Assembly (NCBI GenBank): GCA_900544335.1 | Contig: UQUS01000019.1 | Location: 1-35,119 of the forward strand | Reading direction: 5' to 3' | Origin: an uncultured Sutterella sp. | Lineage (GTDB): Bacteria > Pseudomonadota > Gammaproteobacteria > Burkholderiales > Burkholderiaceae_F | DNA length: 35,119 nucleotides | Shown: positions 16,442-24,387 of the stretch, piece by piece | Numbering within the stretch: position 1 is the stretch's first letter | How the letters are laid out: each line of letters opens with the position of its first letter | Made by a program: the position numbers and the translations under genes | The notes under the pieces: model-generated | Told to the model about the DNA's origin: nothing | Seen by the model: only the letters and a program-made list of their open reading frames with translations | Database searches by the model: none

Positions 16442-17791
16442 ATGGCCGGACTCTTGGGTTTTATTCTTGCCATTGTCATCCTCGTTCTCGTGCACGAGTG
16501 GGGGCACTACATCGTTGCACGCCTCTCGGGTGTACCGGTTTTGGCGTTTTCTCTCGGATTCGGCTCGGTGCTATTTCGGTATACGGATAAAGCCGGCTGC
16601 GAGTGGCGCCTCTCGACCATCCCGCTCGGCGGGTACGTCAAGATGCTCTCGTCGGAGCAAAAAGAACTTCTCCAAGAGGAGTTCCCGAATCGCACGTTCG
16701 ATTGGGCGCATTCGTTTGAAAATACATCCGTCAAAAAGCGTCTTTTAATCGTTTTGGCCGGTCCTCTGATGAACCTTATTTTTGCCGCCTTCGTGTACGC
16801 AGGTCTTGCGATGGTGGGAACGAACGAGGTGTCGCCCAGGCTCGGGACACCGATTGTTCAGTCCCAGGCGGCCAACTTAGGCGTTGAGGAAGGCTGGACG
16901 ATTCGCGCCGTCGACGATACCCCGGTTAAGACCTTCTTTCAGGCTGAGGCGTTGCTTACAAACGCCGATATCGGTAAGACGGTTCGCATCACGTTTTCTC
17001 TTCCCTCGGGCCCTGAGAAGACCTTAGATTTTTACGTGGACCGAGAAGGCGTGCACGCCAAAACGCCCTTTGCCTTCGGTCTTATGCCGTATATGGAGTC
17101 GGTTATCGTCGGAAGTGTGGAGGCCGGGTCGGCAGCCGAAGCGGCCGGGCTTAAAGTCGGCGATACGGTGCTTTCCGTGAACGGAAAACCCGTTCGAAAA
17201 GCTCAAACCTTAGTCGATGCGATTCGAGCGGAGGGAGCTAAGCCCTTAGCGCTACGCATTAAAAGTCCGAAGGGAGACGAGCGCACTCTTGTCATCTCGG
17301 CACGCCTTACGCCCCAGGAGGCCGCAAACAGCGTCTGGAAAATCGGTGCCGTTTTAGGAAGCATTCCCGAAACCGTTTACACGCAGCATGGGCCGATTGA
17401 TTCGCTTGTGATCGGAGTAAAGCGTGTCTGGTCCTTCACATCGATGACCATCAAGGGCTTAGGGCGGATGATTACGGGCTCCGAGAGCCTTAAATCCGTT
17501 GCCGGGCCCGTCGGAATCGGAAACTTAGCCGGTAAGACCCTACAGATCGGCCCCGTCGCGTTTTTAACGTTCCTTGCGATGCTCTCGATCAGCCTCGGGA
17601 TTCTTAACTTACTCCCGGTGCCGATTTTAGACGGCGGCAATATTGTGATTTTCCTTTGGGAATTGATTACCGGAATGAAGCCTTCGCCGACCGTTTCTCT
17701 GTGGCTTACGCGAATCGGGGTGGCGTTTATTCTCGGATTGATGGGACTCGCATTTTTTAACGATATCGTCGCTCTTTTTCAGTTAGACTAA
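16442..17791 (+). CDS. rseP: RseP-family intramembrane site-2 metalloprotease
   Basis: RseP cleaves the anti-sigma factor RseA within the membrane, activating sigmaE in envelope stress, and also clears signal-peptide remnants. The 449-residue product has HEWGH at residues 18-22 (His18, Glu19, His22) in the first membrane helix. Two PDZ domains follow (about 105-190 and 205-290), then NLLPVPILDGG with Asp397 completing the zinc site, and a last membrane helix. GGYVKML is the conserved membrane-reentrant loop. Length equals E. coli RseP (450). A good AAAGGAG precedes the ATG. Its position before bamA is canonical. Confidence 0.97.
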   Translation: MAGLLGFILAIVILVLVHEWGHYIVARLSGVPVLAFSLGFGSVLFRYTDKAGCEWRLSTIPLGGYVKMLSSEQKELLQEEFPNRTFDWAHSFENTSVKKRLLIVLAGPLMNLIFAAFVYAGLAMVGTNEVSPRLGTPIVQSQAANLGVEEGWTIRAVDDTPVKTFFQAEALLTNADIGKTVRITFSLPSGPEKTLDFYVDREGVHAKTPFAFGLMPYMESVIVGSVEAGSAAEAAGLKVGDTVLSVNGKPVRKAQTLVDAIRAEGAKPLALRIKSPKGDERTLVISARLTPQEAANSVWKIGAVLGSIPETVYTQHGPIDSLVIGVKRVWSFTSMTIKGLGRMITGSESLKSVAGPVGIGNLAGKTLQIGPVAFLTFLAMLSISLGILNLLPVPILDGGNIVIFLWELITGMKPSPTVSLWLTRIGVAFILGLMGLAFFNDIVALFQLD

Positions 17792-17857
17792 CGGACAATT
17801 GTTTCCGGGGCCTCGGTATGAGGGTCGGAGACGGCTTATCTATTTGAGAATGCATTC

Positions 17858-20221
17858 ATGAGAACACGAAAAGTTTTCCGTCAGGCTTTTGCAGCAGCAC
17901 TAGCGGGTTTGCTTGCCACGAGCGTTGCCGCTCAAGTCTTTACGATTAAAGATATCCGTGTCGAGGGGATACAAAGAACCGAACCGGGAACGGTGTTCTC
18001 GCATCTTCCGTTTCAAGTGGGCGATGAGTACACGCCCGAACTCGGAACCGAGGCCATTCACGATTTGTACGCCTCGGGACTTTTTCGCGATGTCGGGTTA
18101 TCGAGCGACGGGGACGTTTTGGTCGTTACCGTAACCGAACGCCCGGCCGTGGCGGCCATTGAAGTGAACGGCGTCAAGGCCTTTGATAAGACGGCTGCCT
18201 TAAAGAGCCTCAGGGATGTGGGTCTAGCTGAAGGACGCATCTTCGATAGCGCCGTTTTGGACCGCGCCGAGCAGGAAATCCGCCGGATGTACCTTTCCAA
18301 GGGCTTTTACGGCGTCATCGTCACTAAGACCACAACCCCGGTTGAGCGTAATCGCCTGAAAGTGTCGATTAACGTGAACGAGGGGGCCGCAAGTTCGATT
18401 AAAGAGATTCGCTTCGTCGGCAATCGCATTTTCGATGAAGACGACCTTTTCGATCAAATGCAGCTACACGCCCACACGTGGTCGAGTTTTTATACCAAGC
18501 GCGACATGTACTCGCGCGAAAAGCTCGCGGCGGACTTAGAAAGCCTGCGAAGCTTTTATTTAAATCAGGGGTATTTGGATTTTCGGATTGACAGCACCCA
18601 AGTGTCGGTTGCTCCCAACAAGTCCGATATCTTCATTACGATTAATTTATCGGAAGGCGAAAAGTATCGCTTAAGCGGCGTGACACTCGCAGGCGACATG
18701 CTCGGTCTCACATCCCTTGTCGAACCCTTAACGCAAGAGCTTGAAGTCGGGTCGACCTATAACGCGGAACTTGTTAACGACGTCAGTCGCAAGATTGCCG
18801 AAAAGTACACGGCGCTCGGATATGCCTTCTGTACGGCAACGCCCAACCCTGTGGCCGATGAAAAAAACAAAACCGTGCGCATTATCTATACGGTCGATCC
18901 GGGACGCCGCGCCTACGTGCGTCACGTCAATATCGTCGGCAACTCCCGCACGCGTGACGTGGTGATTCGCCGTGAGATTCGTCAATACGAATCGGCTTGG
19001 TTTAATAGTGAAAAAGTCAAGCTCTCTCGCGATCGTATCGACCGACTCGGCTACTTTGAATCGGTCGAAGTCGACCATACGCCCGTCGAAGGAACGCGCG
19101 ATCAAGTCGATCTTGAGGTCAAAGTCAAAGAGCGTCCGACGGGCTCGATTAGTTTAGGCGCCGGGTATTCGAGCGACGACGGCGTGATTCTTTCGGCCGG
19201 CTTTGCGCAAAACAACATCTTCGGTACCGGTAACGCGTTTGCAATTAACGTCAACACAAGTAGCAGTCAACGCACGATTGCCGCCAGTCTCGGCGAACCC
19301 TACATCACGCCCGAGGGCATCAGCCGCAACTGGGAAATTTACGATAAGCGCACGGACTTAGATGACCTCGATGTGGCTAACGTGGCCTATGAAACCATGG
19401 GCGGCGGCATTGATTTCGGGGTGCCGGTGACGGAACTCGATACCGTGTACTTCGGCGCCAAGATCGAAGCAACGAAGGTCACGACGCGCGGAACGGCACA
19501 GGAGGCTGCCTCCACAGGGGCCTATAGCTCGTCTCCGTACCGGTATTTCAAGTACGTCGATGACTACGGCGAGACCTCTAAGGCGGCACTGCTTACGGTC
19601 GGATGGGGGCGCGACAGCCGTGATAATCCCTTGGCTCCGACGCGCGGACGCTATCAGCGCTTGAGCGCGGAAGCGAGCCTTCCGGCGTTCGATTTAAGGT
19701 ACTACCGCGCCACCTACCAATTTACGCAGTACCTGCCGCTTTCGAAGAATTGGACGATGGGTCTGAATATGCAGCTCGGGTACGGCGATACGTACGGCGG
19801 TAAAGACTACCCCTTCTTTAAAAACTTCTATGCAGGCGGTATCGGCTCGGTGCGCGGTTATGAGAGTTCCTCTTTAGGTCCGCGCGATGTCGGTAACAAC
19901 GATAACTTAGGCGGCGACCGTCAGGTGGTCTTTTCTGCCGAACTCTTAACGCCGCTTCCCGGTGCCGATAAGACGCTGCGCGGCCTGGTGTTCTTCGATG
20001 CCGGTACGGTGTGGGGTTACGAAGGGTACCGAGTCGATGACAGGACGGTTCGTTACAGCCGCCAGAAACTTGATTTCTCGGATTTGCGCTACTCGTGGGG
20101 TTTCGGCGTGGCGTGGATTTCGCCCTTAGGACCCTTAAAGTTCTCGCTTGCCTTCCCGATCAATAAGAAAGAAGGCGATAAGACCGAGCGCTTCCAGTTC
20201 CAGATCGGAACCGGGTTCTAA
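17858..20221 (+). CDS. bamA: Outer-membrane protein assembly factor BamA
   Basis: BamA is the essential Omp85 protein that folds and inserts outer-membrane barrels. The 787-residue precursor has a signal peptide (about 1-25, cleavage after SVAA). Five POTRA repeats extend to about residue 420, starting with FTIKDIRVEGIQRTEPGTVF. The Omp85 barrel begins with GSISLGAGYSSDDG. The lid-lock loop 6 motif is VRGYES, with Tyr in place of the Phe of VRGF. The chain ends in FQIGTGF with terminal Phe. Its own barrel and those of other proteins depend on Skp and PpiD, both encoded nearby. The ribosome-binding site is weak. skp begins 32 nt after. Confidence 0.98.
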   Translation: MRTRKVFRQAFAAALAGLLATSVAAQVFTIKDIRVEGIQRTEPGTVFSHLPFQVGDEYTPELGTEAIHDLYASGLFRDVGLSSDGDVLVVTVTERPAVAAIEVNGVKAFDKTAALKSLRDVGLAEGRIFDSAVLDRAEQEIRRMYLSKGFYGVIVTKTTTPVERNRLKVSINVNEGAASSIKEIRFVGNRIFDEDDLFDQMQLHAHTWSSFYTKRDMYSREKLAADLESLRSFYLNQGYLDFRIDSTQVSVAPNKSDIFITINLSEGEKYRLSGVTLAGDMLGLTSLVEPLTQELEVGSTYNAELVNDVSRKIAEKYTALGYAFCTATPNPVADEKNKTVRIIYTVDPGRRAYVRHVNIVGNSRTRDVVIRREIRQYESAWFNSEKVKLSRDRIDRLGYFESVEVDHTPVEGTRDQVDLEVKVKERPTGSISLGAGYSSDDGVILSAGFAQNNIFGTGNAFAINVNTSSSQRTIAASLGEPYITPEGISRNWEIYDKRTDLDDLDVANVAYETMGGGIDFGVPVTELDTVYFGAKIEATKVTTRGTAQEAASTGAYSSSPYRYFKYVDDYGETSKAALLTVGWGRDSRDNPLAPTRGRYQRLSAEASLPAFDLRYYRATYQFTQYLPLSKNWTMGLNMQLGYGDTYGGKDYPFFKNFYAGGIGSVRGYESSSLGPRDVGNNDNLGGDRQVVFSAELLTPLPGADKTLRGLVFFDAGTVWGYEGYRVDDRTVRYSRQKLDFSDLRYSWGFGVAWISPLGPLKFSLAFPINKKEGDKTERFQFQIGTGF

Positions 20222-20253
20222 AATACAATATTCGGATAGTGAGGAAAATGCGT

Positions 20254-20760
20254 ATGTTTAAGAAAGTTTTGGTTACTTTGGCCTGTGCGACGTTTGTCGC
20301 CGGAAGTGCTTTGGCCGCCGACACCAAGATCGGTGTTGTCAATCCCCAAAAGATTTTGTCTCAGTCCCAGACGGCCGTTGCGGCGCAAAAGAAGTTGCAA
20401 AAATACTTCAAGCCCCGCGAAGACGAAGTCAATCGCTTGGTGCGCGATTTCAAAAATCGTGCGGCGAAGTTTGAAAAAGACAATGCCATCATGACCGAAT
20501 CCGAGCGCTTAAAGCAGCGTAACGATTTGGCAGAAAGCGAACGGGACATCGCCCGCAAGCAGCGCGCCCTTGTCGAAGAGCGCAATCAGCGGAGCAATGA
20601 GGAAGCCCAGCTCATTCTCTCGCAGGCCGTCAAGATCATTCAGGAAATTGCCTCGAGCCAAGGATATGACGTCATCATTCAGGACCCGGTGTGGGCTAAC
20701 CCCAAGACCGACATTACCGAGCAGGTCATTAACCGCCTCGATAAGAAGGCTCAGAAATGA
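20254..20760 (+). CDS. skp: Periplasmic chaperone Skp/OmpH
   Basis: Skp is a trimeric periplasmic holdase that delivers unfolded barrels to BamA. From ATG 20254 the precursor is 168 residues with a signal peptide cleaved near SALA-A (about 21). A short beta segment (TKIGVVNPQKIL) is followed by a long charged coiled coil (about residues 45-125), then the C-terminal strand GYDVIIQDPVWANP. This is the OmpH fold. I chose 20254 because GAGGA at 20241-20245 has an 8-nt spacer to it; ATG 20248 and GTG 20239 are alternatives. Its stop overlaps the lpxD start by 4 nt (ATGA). Confidence 0.93.
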   Translation: MFKKVLVTLACATFVAGSALAADTKIGVVNPQKILSQSQTAVAAQKKLQKYFKPREDEVNRLVRDFKNRAAKFEKDNAIMTESERLKQRNDLAESERDIARKQRALVEERNQRSNEEAQLILSQAVKIIQEIASSQGYDVIIQDPVWANPKTDITEQVINRLDKKAQK

Positions 20761-21830
20761 AGGTTAAGTTCCTTGCCGACGCGATTTTGCGTCTTTCGGA
20801 TAATCGCCTGACGAGCACTTTTTACGGCGACGCCGAGAATAAAGACATCGTCACCTTTGCTCCCTTGGAGCACGCCGGTGCCGGGCACATTGCCTTTCTG
20901 GCTCAAAGTAAGTGGCGCGATGTCGCCCTTGCAAGTTGCGCCGACGTCTTAGTCGTTACCGAGGCCGATGCGACGGCTATGTACGGCAAGAACCCGACGC
21001 GCGCGTTAGTTGTGACGCAAAACCCGTATGCGTGGTTTGCCTGGGCACTTCAAGTGATGCTCAAACTTATCAAAGGCAAGGAAGGGGGCTTTATTTCCGA
21101 GCGCGCTTACGTGTCGGAAAAAGCCACGGTTGCCCCGAGTGCTTGCATCGATCCGATGGCTGTCGTTGAAGCCGGTGCGCACATCGGCGAGCGCTCGCAC
21201 ATTTTCCCGGGCGTTTACGTGGGTGAAAACGCCTCGGTCGGCGATGATACGATTGTCTATGCCAATGCGAGCATCTATCACGATTGCAAGATCGGGTCTC
21301 GTGTCATCATCCATTCGGGTGCCGTTATCGGTGCCGACGGCTTCGGGTTTGCTCCCTTTATGGGCGAATGGGTCAAGATTCCGCAGGTCGGAGCCGTGCG
21401 CATCGAAGACGATGTGGAAATCGGCGCCAACACAACGGTCGATCGCGGGGCTCTCGAAGACACGGTGGTCGGACGCGGCACGAAGTTAGATAACCAGATT
21501 CAGCTCGGTCACAACGTGCACGTCGGCGAGCACACGGTGATGGCCGCCTGCACGGGTGTTGCCGGTTCCACGCACATCGGCAGCCACTGTATGGTGGGCG
21601 GCGCCTCGTGCATCAACGGACACATCCGCATTCCCGACGGGGTGCAAATCGGACCTTCGACGAACATTCGCCGTTGGCAGGAAGGCGCCAAGGCGATGAT
21701 GGGCGTTTTCCCGGCCCAAGAGCGCGTGGCTGCCGAACGCACCATTGTTCTCGTACAGCGCCTAAGTCGTATGCGCGAAGAGCTCAAAGCCCTGACCGAA
21801 AAGGTTCGGGAACTTTCCGATTCGCACTAA
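20757..21830 (+). CDS. lpxD: UDP-3-O-acylglucosamine N-acyltransferase
   Basis: LpxD adds the second 3-hydroxyacyl chain (N-linked) in lipid A synthesis. The 357-residue protein has a uridine-binding N-terminal domain (about 1-105). Left-handed beta-helix hexapeptide repeats follow (about 115-310: GAHIGERSHIFPGVYVGENA and similar) with catalytic His252 in LGHNVHVGEH. A C-terminal helix (VLVQRLSRMREELKALTEK) completes it. It overlaps skp by 4 nt, so it is translationally coupled. In nearly all proteobacteria fabZ comes next; here a 62-nt gap with a hairpin leads to lpxA. Confidence 0.97.
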   Translation: MKVKFLADAILRLSDNRLTSTFYGDAENKDIVTFAPLEHAGAGHIAFLAQSKWRDVALASCADVLVVTEADATAMYGKNPTRALVVTQNPYAWFAWALQVMLKLIKGKEGGFISERAYVSEKATVAPSACIDPMAVVEAGAHIGERSHIFPGVYVGENASVGDDTIVYANASIYHDCKIGSRVIIHSGAVIGADGFGFAPFMGEWVKIPQVGAVRIEDDVEIGANTTVDRGALEDTVVGRGTKLDNQIQLGHNVHVGEHTVMAACTGVAGSTHIGSHCMVGGASCINGHIRIPDGVQIGPSTNIRRWQEGAKAMMGVFPAQERVAAERTIVLVQRLSRMREELKALTEKVRELSDSH

Positions 21831-21840
21831 AACCCGAAGC

Positions 21841-21868
21841 CGTGCGCACCCGTCTCTCGGTGCGCACG
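21841..21868 (+). promoter_or_regulatory. 10-bp hairpin between lpxD and lpxA, where fabZ is usually found
   Basis: CGTGCGCACC (21841-21850) pairs perfectly with GGTGCGCACG (21859-21868) around an 8-nt loop. A T5 run follows 9 nt later, just before the lpxA start. It may be an attenuator, a partial terminator or an RNA-processing site. Confidence 0.55.
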
Positions 21869-21892
21869 CAATACCCCTTTTTAAAGAAAACC

Positions 21893-22684
21893 ATGGCCAA
21901 AATTCACCCTTCCAGTGTTGTCGATCCGGCGGCCCGATTGGCCGATGATGTCGTTGTCGGTCCTTTTTGCATCATCGGTCCGAACGTTCAAATCGGGTCG
22001 GGGACGGTTTTAGATTCCTGTGTGCGCGTGTCGGGAATTACGCAAATCGGCGAGCGCAATCACATCTATCACGGAGCGGCTGTCGGATGCGATCCCCAAG
22101 ATAAAAAGTACGACGCCGAGCCGACGCGGCTCGTGATCGGGGACGATAACGTCATTCGCGAACATTGCACGCTTTCGACGGGGACCGTTCAGGACGAGGG
22201 GATTACGCGCATCGGATCGAGGAACCTGTTGATGGCCAATGCCCATGTGGCGCACGATTGCCGAGTGGGAAGCGACATTATCCTAGCCAACAACTGCGGC
22301 CTTGCCGGTCACGTGCACGTCGAAGATTTTGCCATCTTGGGCGGACAGTCCGGCGTTCACCAGTTCGTGCACATCGGCACGCACGCCTTTGTAGGCGGAG
22401 CTTCGGCCGTCTCCAAAGACGTTCCCCCGTATGTGATGTGTAACGGAAATCCTGCGCTGCCGCACGGATTAAATCTCGTGGGTCTCAGGCGTGCAGGCTT
22501 TACCAATGACCTTATCGGCCTTATTAAGAGCGTGTACCACGCCATTTACCGAGAGGGAAATCTCGTGGCCGATGCCGTGCGCGAAATCAATGCCATCATC
22601 GAAACGGCGCCCGAAGACGTCAAACCTCTTTTGGCGCACATGCGCGACTTTGTCGCAACGAGCCCTCGCGGCATCGTGCGGTAG
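21893..22684 (+). CDS. lpxA: UDP-N-acetylglucosamine O-acyltransferase
   Basis: LpxA transfers a 3-hydroxyacyl chain from ACP to UDP-GlcNAc, the first step of lipid A synthesis. From ATG 21893 the product is 263 residues (E. coli 262). It has hexapeptide repeats, GEPTR-like AEPTRLVIGDDNVIRE, the active-site NAHVAHDC with catalytic His121, and a C-terminal helical domain ending ATSPRGIVR. By alignment Gly169 matches E. coli Gly173, the residue that lets E. coli LpxA take C14 chains; that is a weak prediction of chain length. The frame is open further upstream, but only this ATG gives the known N-terminus. The ribosome-binding site (AAAGAAAA) is weak. lpxB starts 6 nt after the stop. Confidence 0.97.
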   Translation: MAKIHPSSVVDPAARLADDVVVGPFCIIGPNVQIGSGTVLDSCVRVSGITQIGERNHIYHGAAVGCDPQDKKYDAEPTRLVIGDDNVIREHCTLSTGTVQDEGITRIGSRNLLMANAHVAHDCRVGSDIILANNCGLAGHVHVEDFAILGGQSGVHQFVHIGTHAFVGGASAVSKDVPPYVMCNGNPALPHGLNLVGLRRAGFTNDLIGLIKSVYHAIYREGNLVADAVREINAIIETAPEDVKPLLAHMRDFVATSPRGIVR

Positions 22685-22690
22685 CCCCCT

Positions 22691-23851
22691 ATGACCGAAA
22701 CCGGCAAACGCAATGCCCTTTGGTGCGCCGGAGAGGCCTCGGGCGACTTTTTGGCAAGTCTGGTGATTCCGGAATTTGCCCGGCGATTTCCGGACCTTGT
22801 GCCCTGCGGCGTTGCGGGACCCAAGATGCGCGAGGCGGGCCTGACGGCTTGGGAAGACGCTTCAACCTTGAGCGTTCGCGGGTATGTGGAAGTCATTAAA
22901 CGCATTCCGGCGATTTTAGGATTGCGGCATCGCCTCTTGGCGCGAGCGACTCGAGAGAAGCCTGCTTTATTTGTCGGCGTGGATGCCCCGGACTTTAACC
23001 TCGGCATCGAAGCAAAGTTATCCCGAGCTGGAATTCCGTGCGTTCACATGGTCAGCCCCTCCATTTGGGCCTGGCGTCCCGAGCGAATCGAACTTGTGCG
23101 GCGGGCAGCCCGTCACGTGCTGTTGATTTTTCCCTTTGAAGAGGCGATTTACAAGAAGGCGGGAATTCCGGCAACCTACATCGGATACCCTCTCGCGGGC
23201 ATCATTCCGATGGTGCCCGATACGGCGCGGGCACGCACGGCGCTCGGAATACCTCCTGAGACTCAGACAGTTATCGCCGTTTTACCGGGCTCGCGCGTCG
23301 ATGAAGTAAGCGGGTGCGGCCCCGTGTTCTTTGCTGCCTGTGAAAAACTCGTCATGCTCGTGGGCGGGAAAATTGCCTTCGTGCTTCCCGCGATGAGTAA
23401 AGAGGGTCGTCAAAAAATTCTTTCGGTTGCCGCAAAGTACCCCAAGTTTGCCGAGTCTTTGACCGTGACTGTCGGTCGCAGTCACACGGTTTTGGAGTCG
23501 TCCGATGCCGTCATTGCCGCATCGGGAACGGCAACACTCGAGGCGGCACTATTTAAAAAACCGTTGGTTGTCGGCTACAAAATGCCGGCCCTGACGGCCT
23601 GGCTCATGCGCAATAAAGGCTTGATTCCATACGTAAGTTTGCCAAACATCCTTTCGGATGAGGCACTTATCCCGGAGTTTTTACAGTACTATTGCACCCC
23701 CGAAGCGATTGCATACAGTATACTAGAGCAGCTGAAGCCGTCTCGTCGCGCATTTCTTGTCGAACGCTTCACGCACATGCATGAAACGCTCTTGCGGCCG
23801 ACGGCTTCATTAGCGTGTGATGCAATCGCCCGCGTTCTTACGCATAGCTAG
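22691..23851 (+). CDS. lpxB: Lipid-A-disaccharide synthase
   Basis: LpxB condenses UDP-2,3-diacylglucosamine with lipid X to form the beta-1,6 disaccharide of lipid A. The 386-residue GT19-family protein has the N-terminal GEASGDFLAS motif, VDAPDFNLG, the HMVSPSIWAWRPERI segment, LPGSRVDEV and the SGTATLEAALFKKPLVVGYK nucleotide-sugar site. All are diagnostic. The gene is 6 nt after lpxA and closes the envelope operon. rnhB, a frequent next gene, is absent; an antitoxin-like gene follows instead. No convincing terminator is seen directly after the stop. Confidence 0.97.
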   Translation: MTETGKRNALWCAGEASGDFLASLVIPEFARRFPDLVPCGVAGPKMREAGLTAWEDASTLSVRGYVEVIKRIPAILGLRHRLLARATREKPALFVGVDAPDFNLGIEAKLSRAGIPCVHMVSPSIWAWRPERIELVRRAARHVLLIFPFEEAIYKKAGIPATYIGYPLAGIIPMVPDTARARTALGIPPETQTVIAVLPGSRVDEVSGCGPVFFAACEKLVMLVGGKIAFVLPAMSKEGRQKILSVAAKYPKFAESLTVTVGRSHTVLESSDAVIAASGTATLEAALFKKPLVVGYKMPALTAWLMRNKGLIPYVSLPNILSDEALIPEFLQYYCTPEAIAYSILEQLKPSRRAFLVERFTHMHETLLRPTASLACDAIARVLTHS

Positions 23852-23912
23852 GGTGCAAGCCGGGATTCACGCTCTGACCTCTGACTCACGTCAGCTCGAG
23901 ACTTCCTTTTTT

Positions 23913-23947
23913 AAACAGCATGTTTTTCTGCTCTTGATTGTCAAGAG
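23913..23947. promoter_or_regulatory. Two palindromes upstream of the antitoxin-like gene (candidate operators)
   Basis: CTCTTGA-TTG-TCAAGAG (23931-23947) is a perfect 7-bp inverted repeat. AAACA-GCA-TGTTT (23913-23925) is a 5-bp one. Their centres are 20 bp apart, about two helical turns. Antitoxins of this class usually repress their own promoters, so these are plausible binding sites. No clear -35/-10 was recognised. Confidence 0.45.
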
Positions 23948-23980
23948 GAACAGGAGGCAACGTAACGGAGATGAGTGAGT

Positions 23981-24262
23981 ATGACCAGACGTTCTCACAG
24001 CGGGTTGTTCCTACCTAAGGAACTGAGAAAAGATTACCAAGAACGACTGAATGTCGCCTGCAAGGCCGATGCCGGAGACGGCCTGGCGGTCAGTCGTGTT
24101 TTAAGTGAGATTTGCCATGAAATCGGCATGATTCGTGTGGCAGGAGCCTCCGGAATCGAACGCACGACGTTTTATCGGCTCTTAAGCGGTAAAACCGATT
24201 TGCGTGTCAGCAACGCCCTTAAGGTCATTCGCGTCCTAGGCTGTCGATTGCCTTTACGGTAA
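23981..24262 (+). CDS. HigA-like addiction-module antidote / HTH DNA-binding protein (orphan)
   Basis: The 93-residue product has an N-terminal helical region and a C-terminal helix-turn-helix: VSRVLSEICHEIGM, then VAGASGIERTTFYRLLSG, then LRVSNALKVIRVLGCRL. This follows the pattern of the probable addiction-module antidote family, whose members end in 'SGLSRESLYKALSG...LKVLRALG'-like segments. No RelE/HigB-type toxin gene lies on either side, so it is an orphan antitoxin or a free-standing regulator. ATG 23981 is preferred, with GGAG 10 nt upstream; GTG 23975 is possible. A strong AGGAGG at 23952-23957 has no start at good spacing. Three hairpins follow its stop. Confidence 0.7.
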   Translation: MTRRSHSGLFLPKELRKDYQERLNVACKADAGDGLAVSRVLSEICHEIGMIRVAGASGIERTTFYRLLSGKTDLRVSNALKVIRVLGCRLPLR

Positions 24263-24267
24263 TTTTT

Positions 24268-24333
24268 CCCGAAACCATTCGGGGGGACAAGCGCTTTCGC
24301 GCTGTCCCGAAGAGACCGGTCTGCGGTCTCTTC
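24268..24333 (+). terminator. Three abutting stem-loops between convergent genes
   Basis: Three hairpins occupy 66 nt with no spacer. First, CCCGAA/TTCGGG with loop ACCA (24268-24283). Second, GGGACA-(A)-GCGC paired with GCGC-TGTCCC, loop TTTC, one bulged A (24284-24308). Third, GAAGAGACCG/CGGTCTCTTC with loop GTCTG, a perfect 10-bp stem (24309-24333), followed by GAGTTTTA. The last one with its tail can terminate the antitoxin transcript. On the minus strand none has a T-tail, although they lie just beyond the 3' end of the sugar-kinase gene. Confidence 0.65.
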
Positions 24334-24387
24334 GAGTTTTAGGTAAACCTCGTTGACGGTTGCCGATTGCTTCGATTTCTTTTCCCT

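Noticed and set aside
17792..17857. Search for a sigmaE promoter upstream of bamA
   Set aside because: No match to the GGAACTT/TCAAA pattern was found in the rseP-bamA gap, so none is reported.
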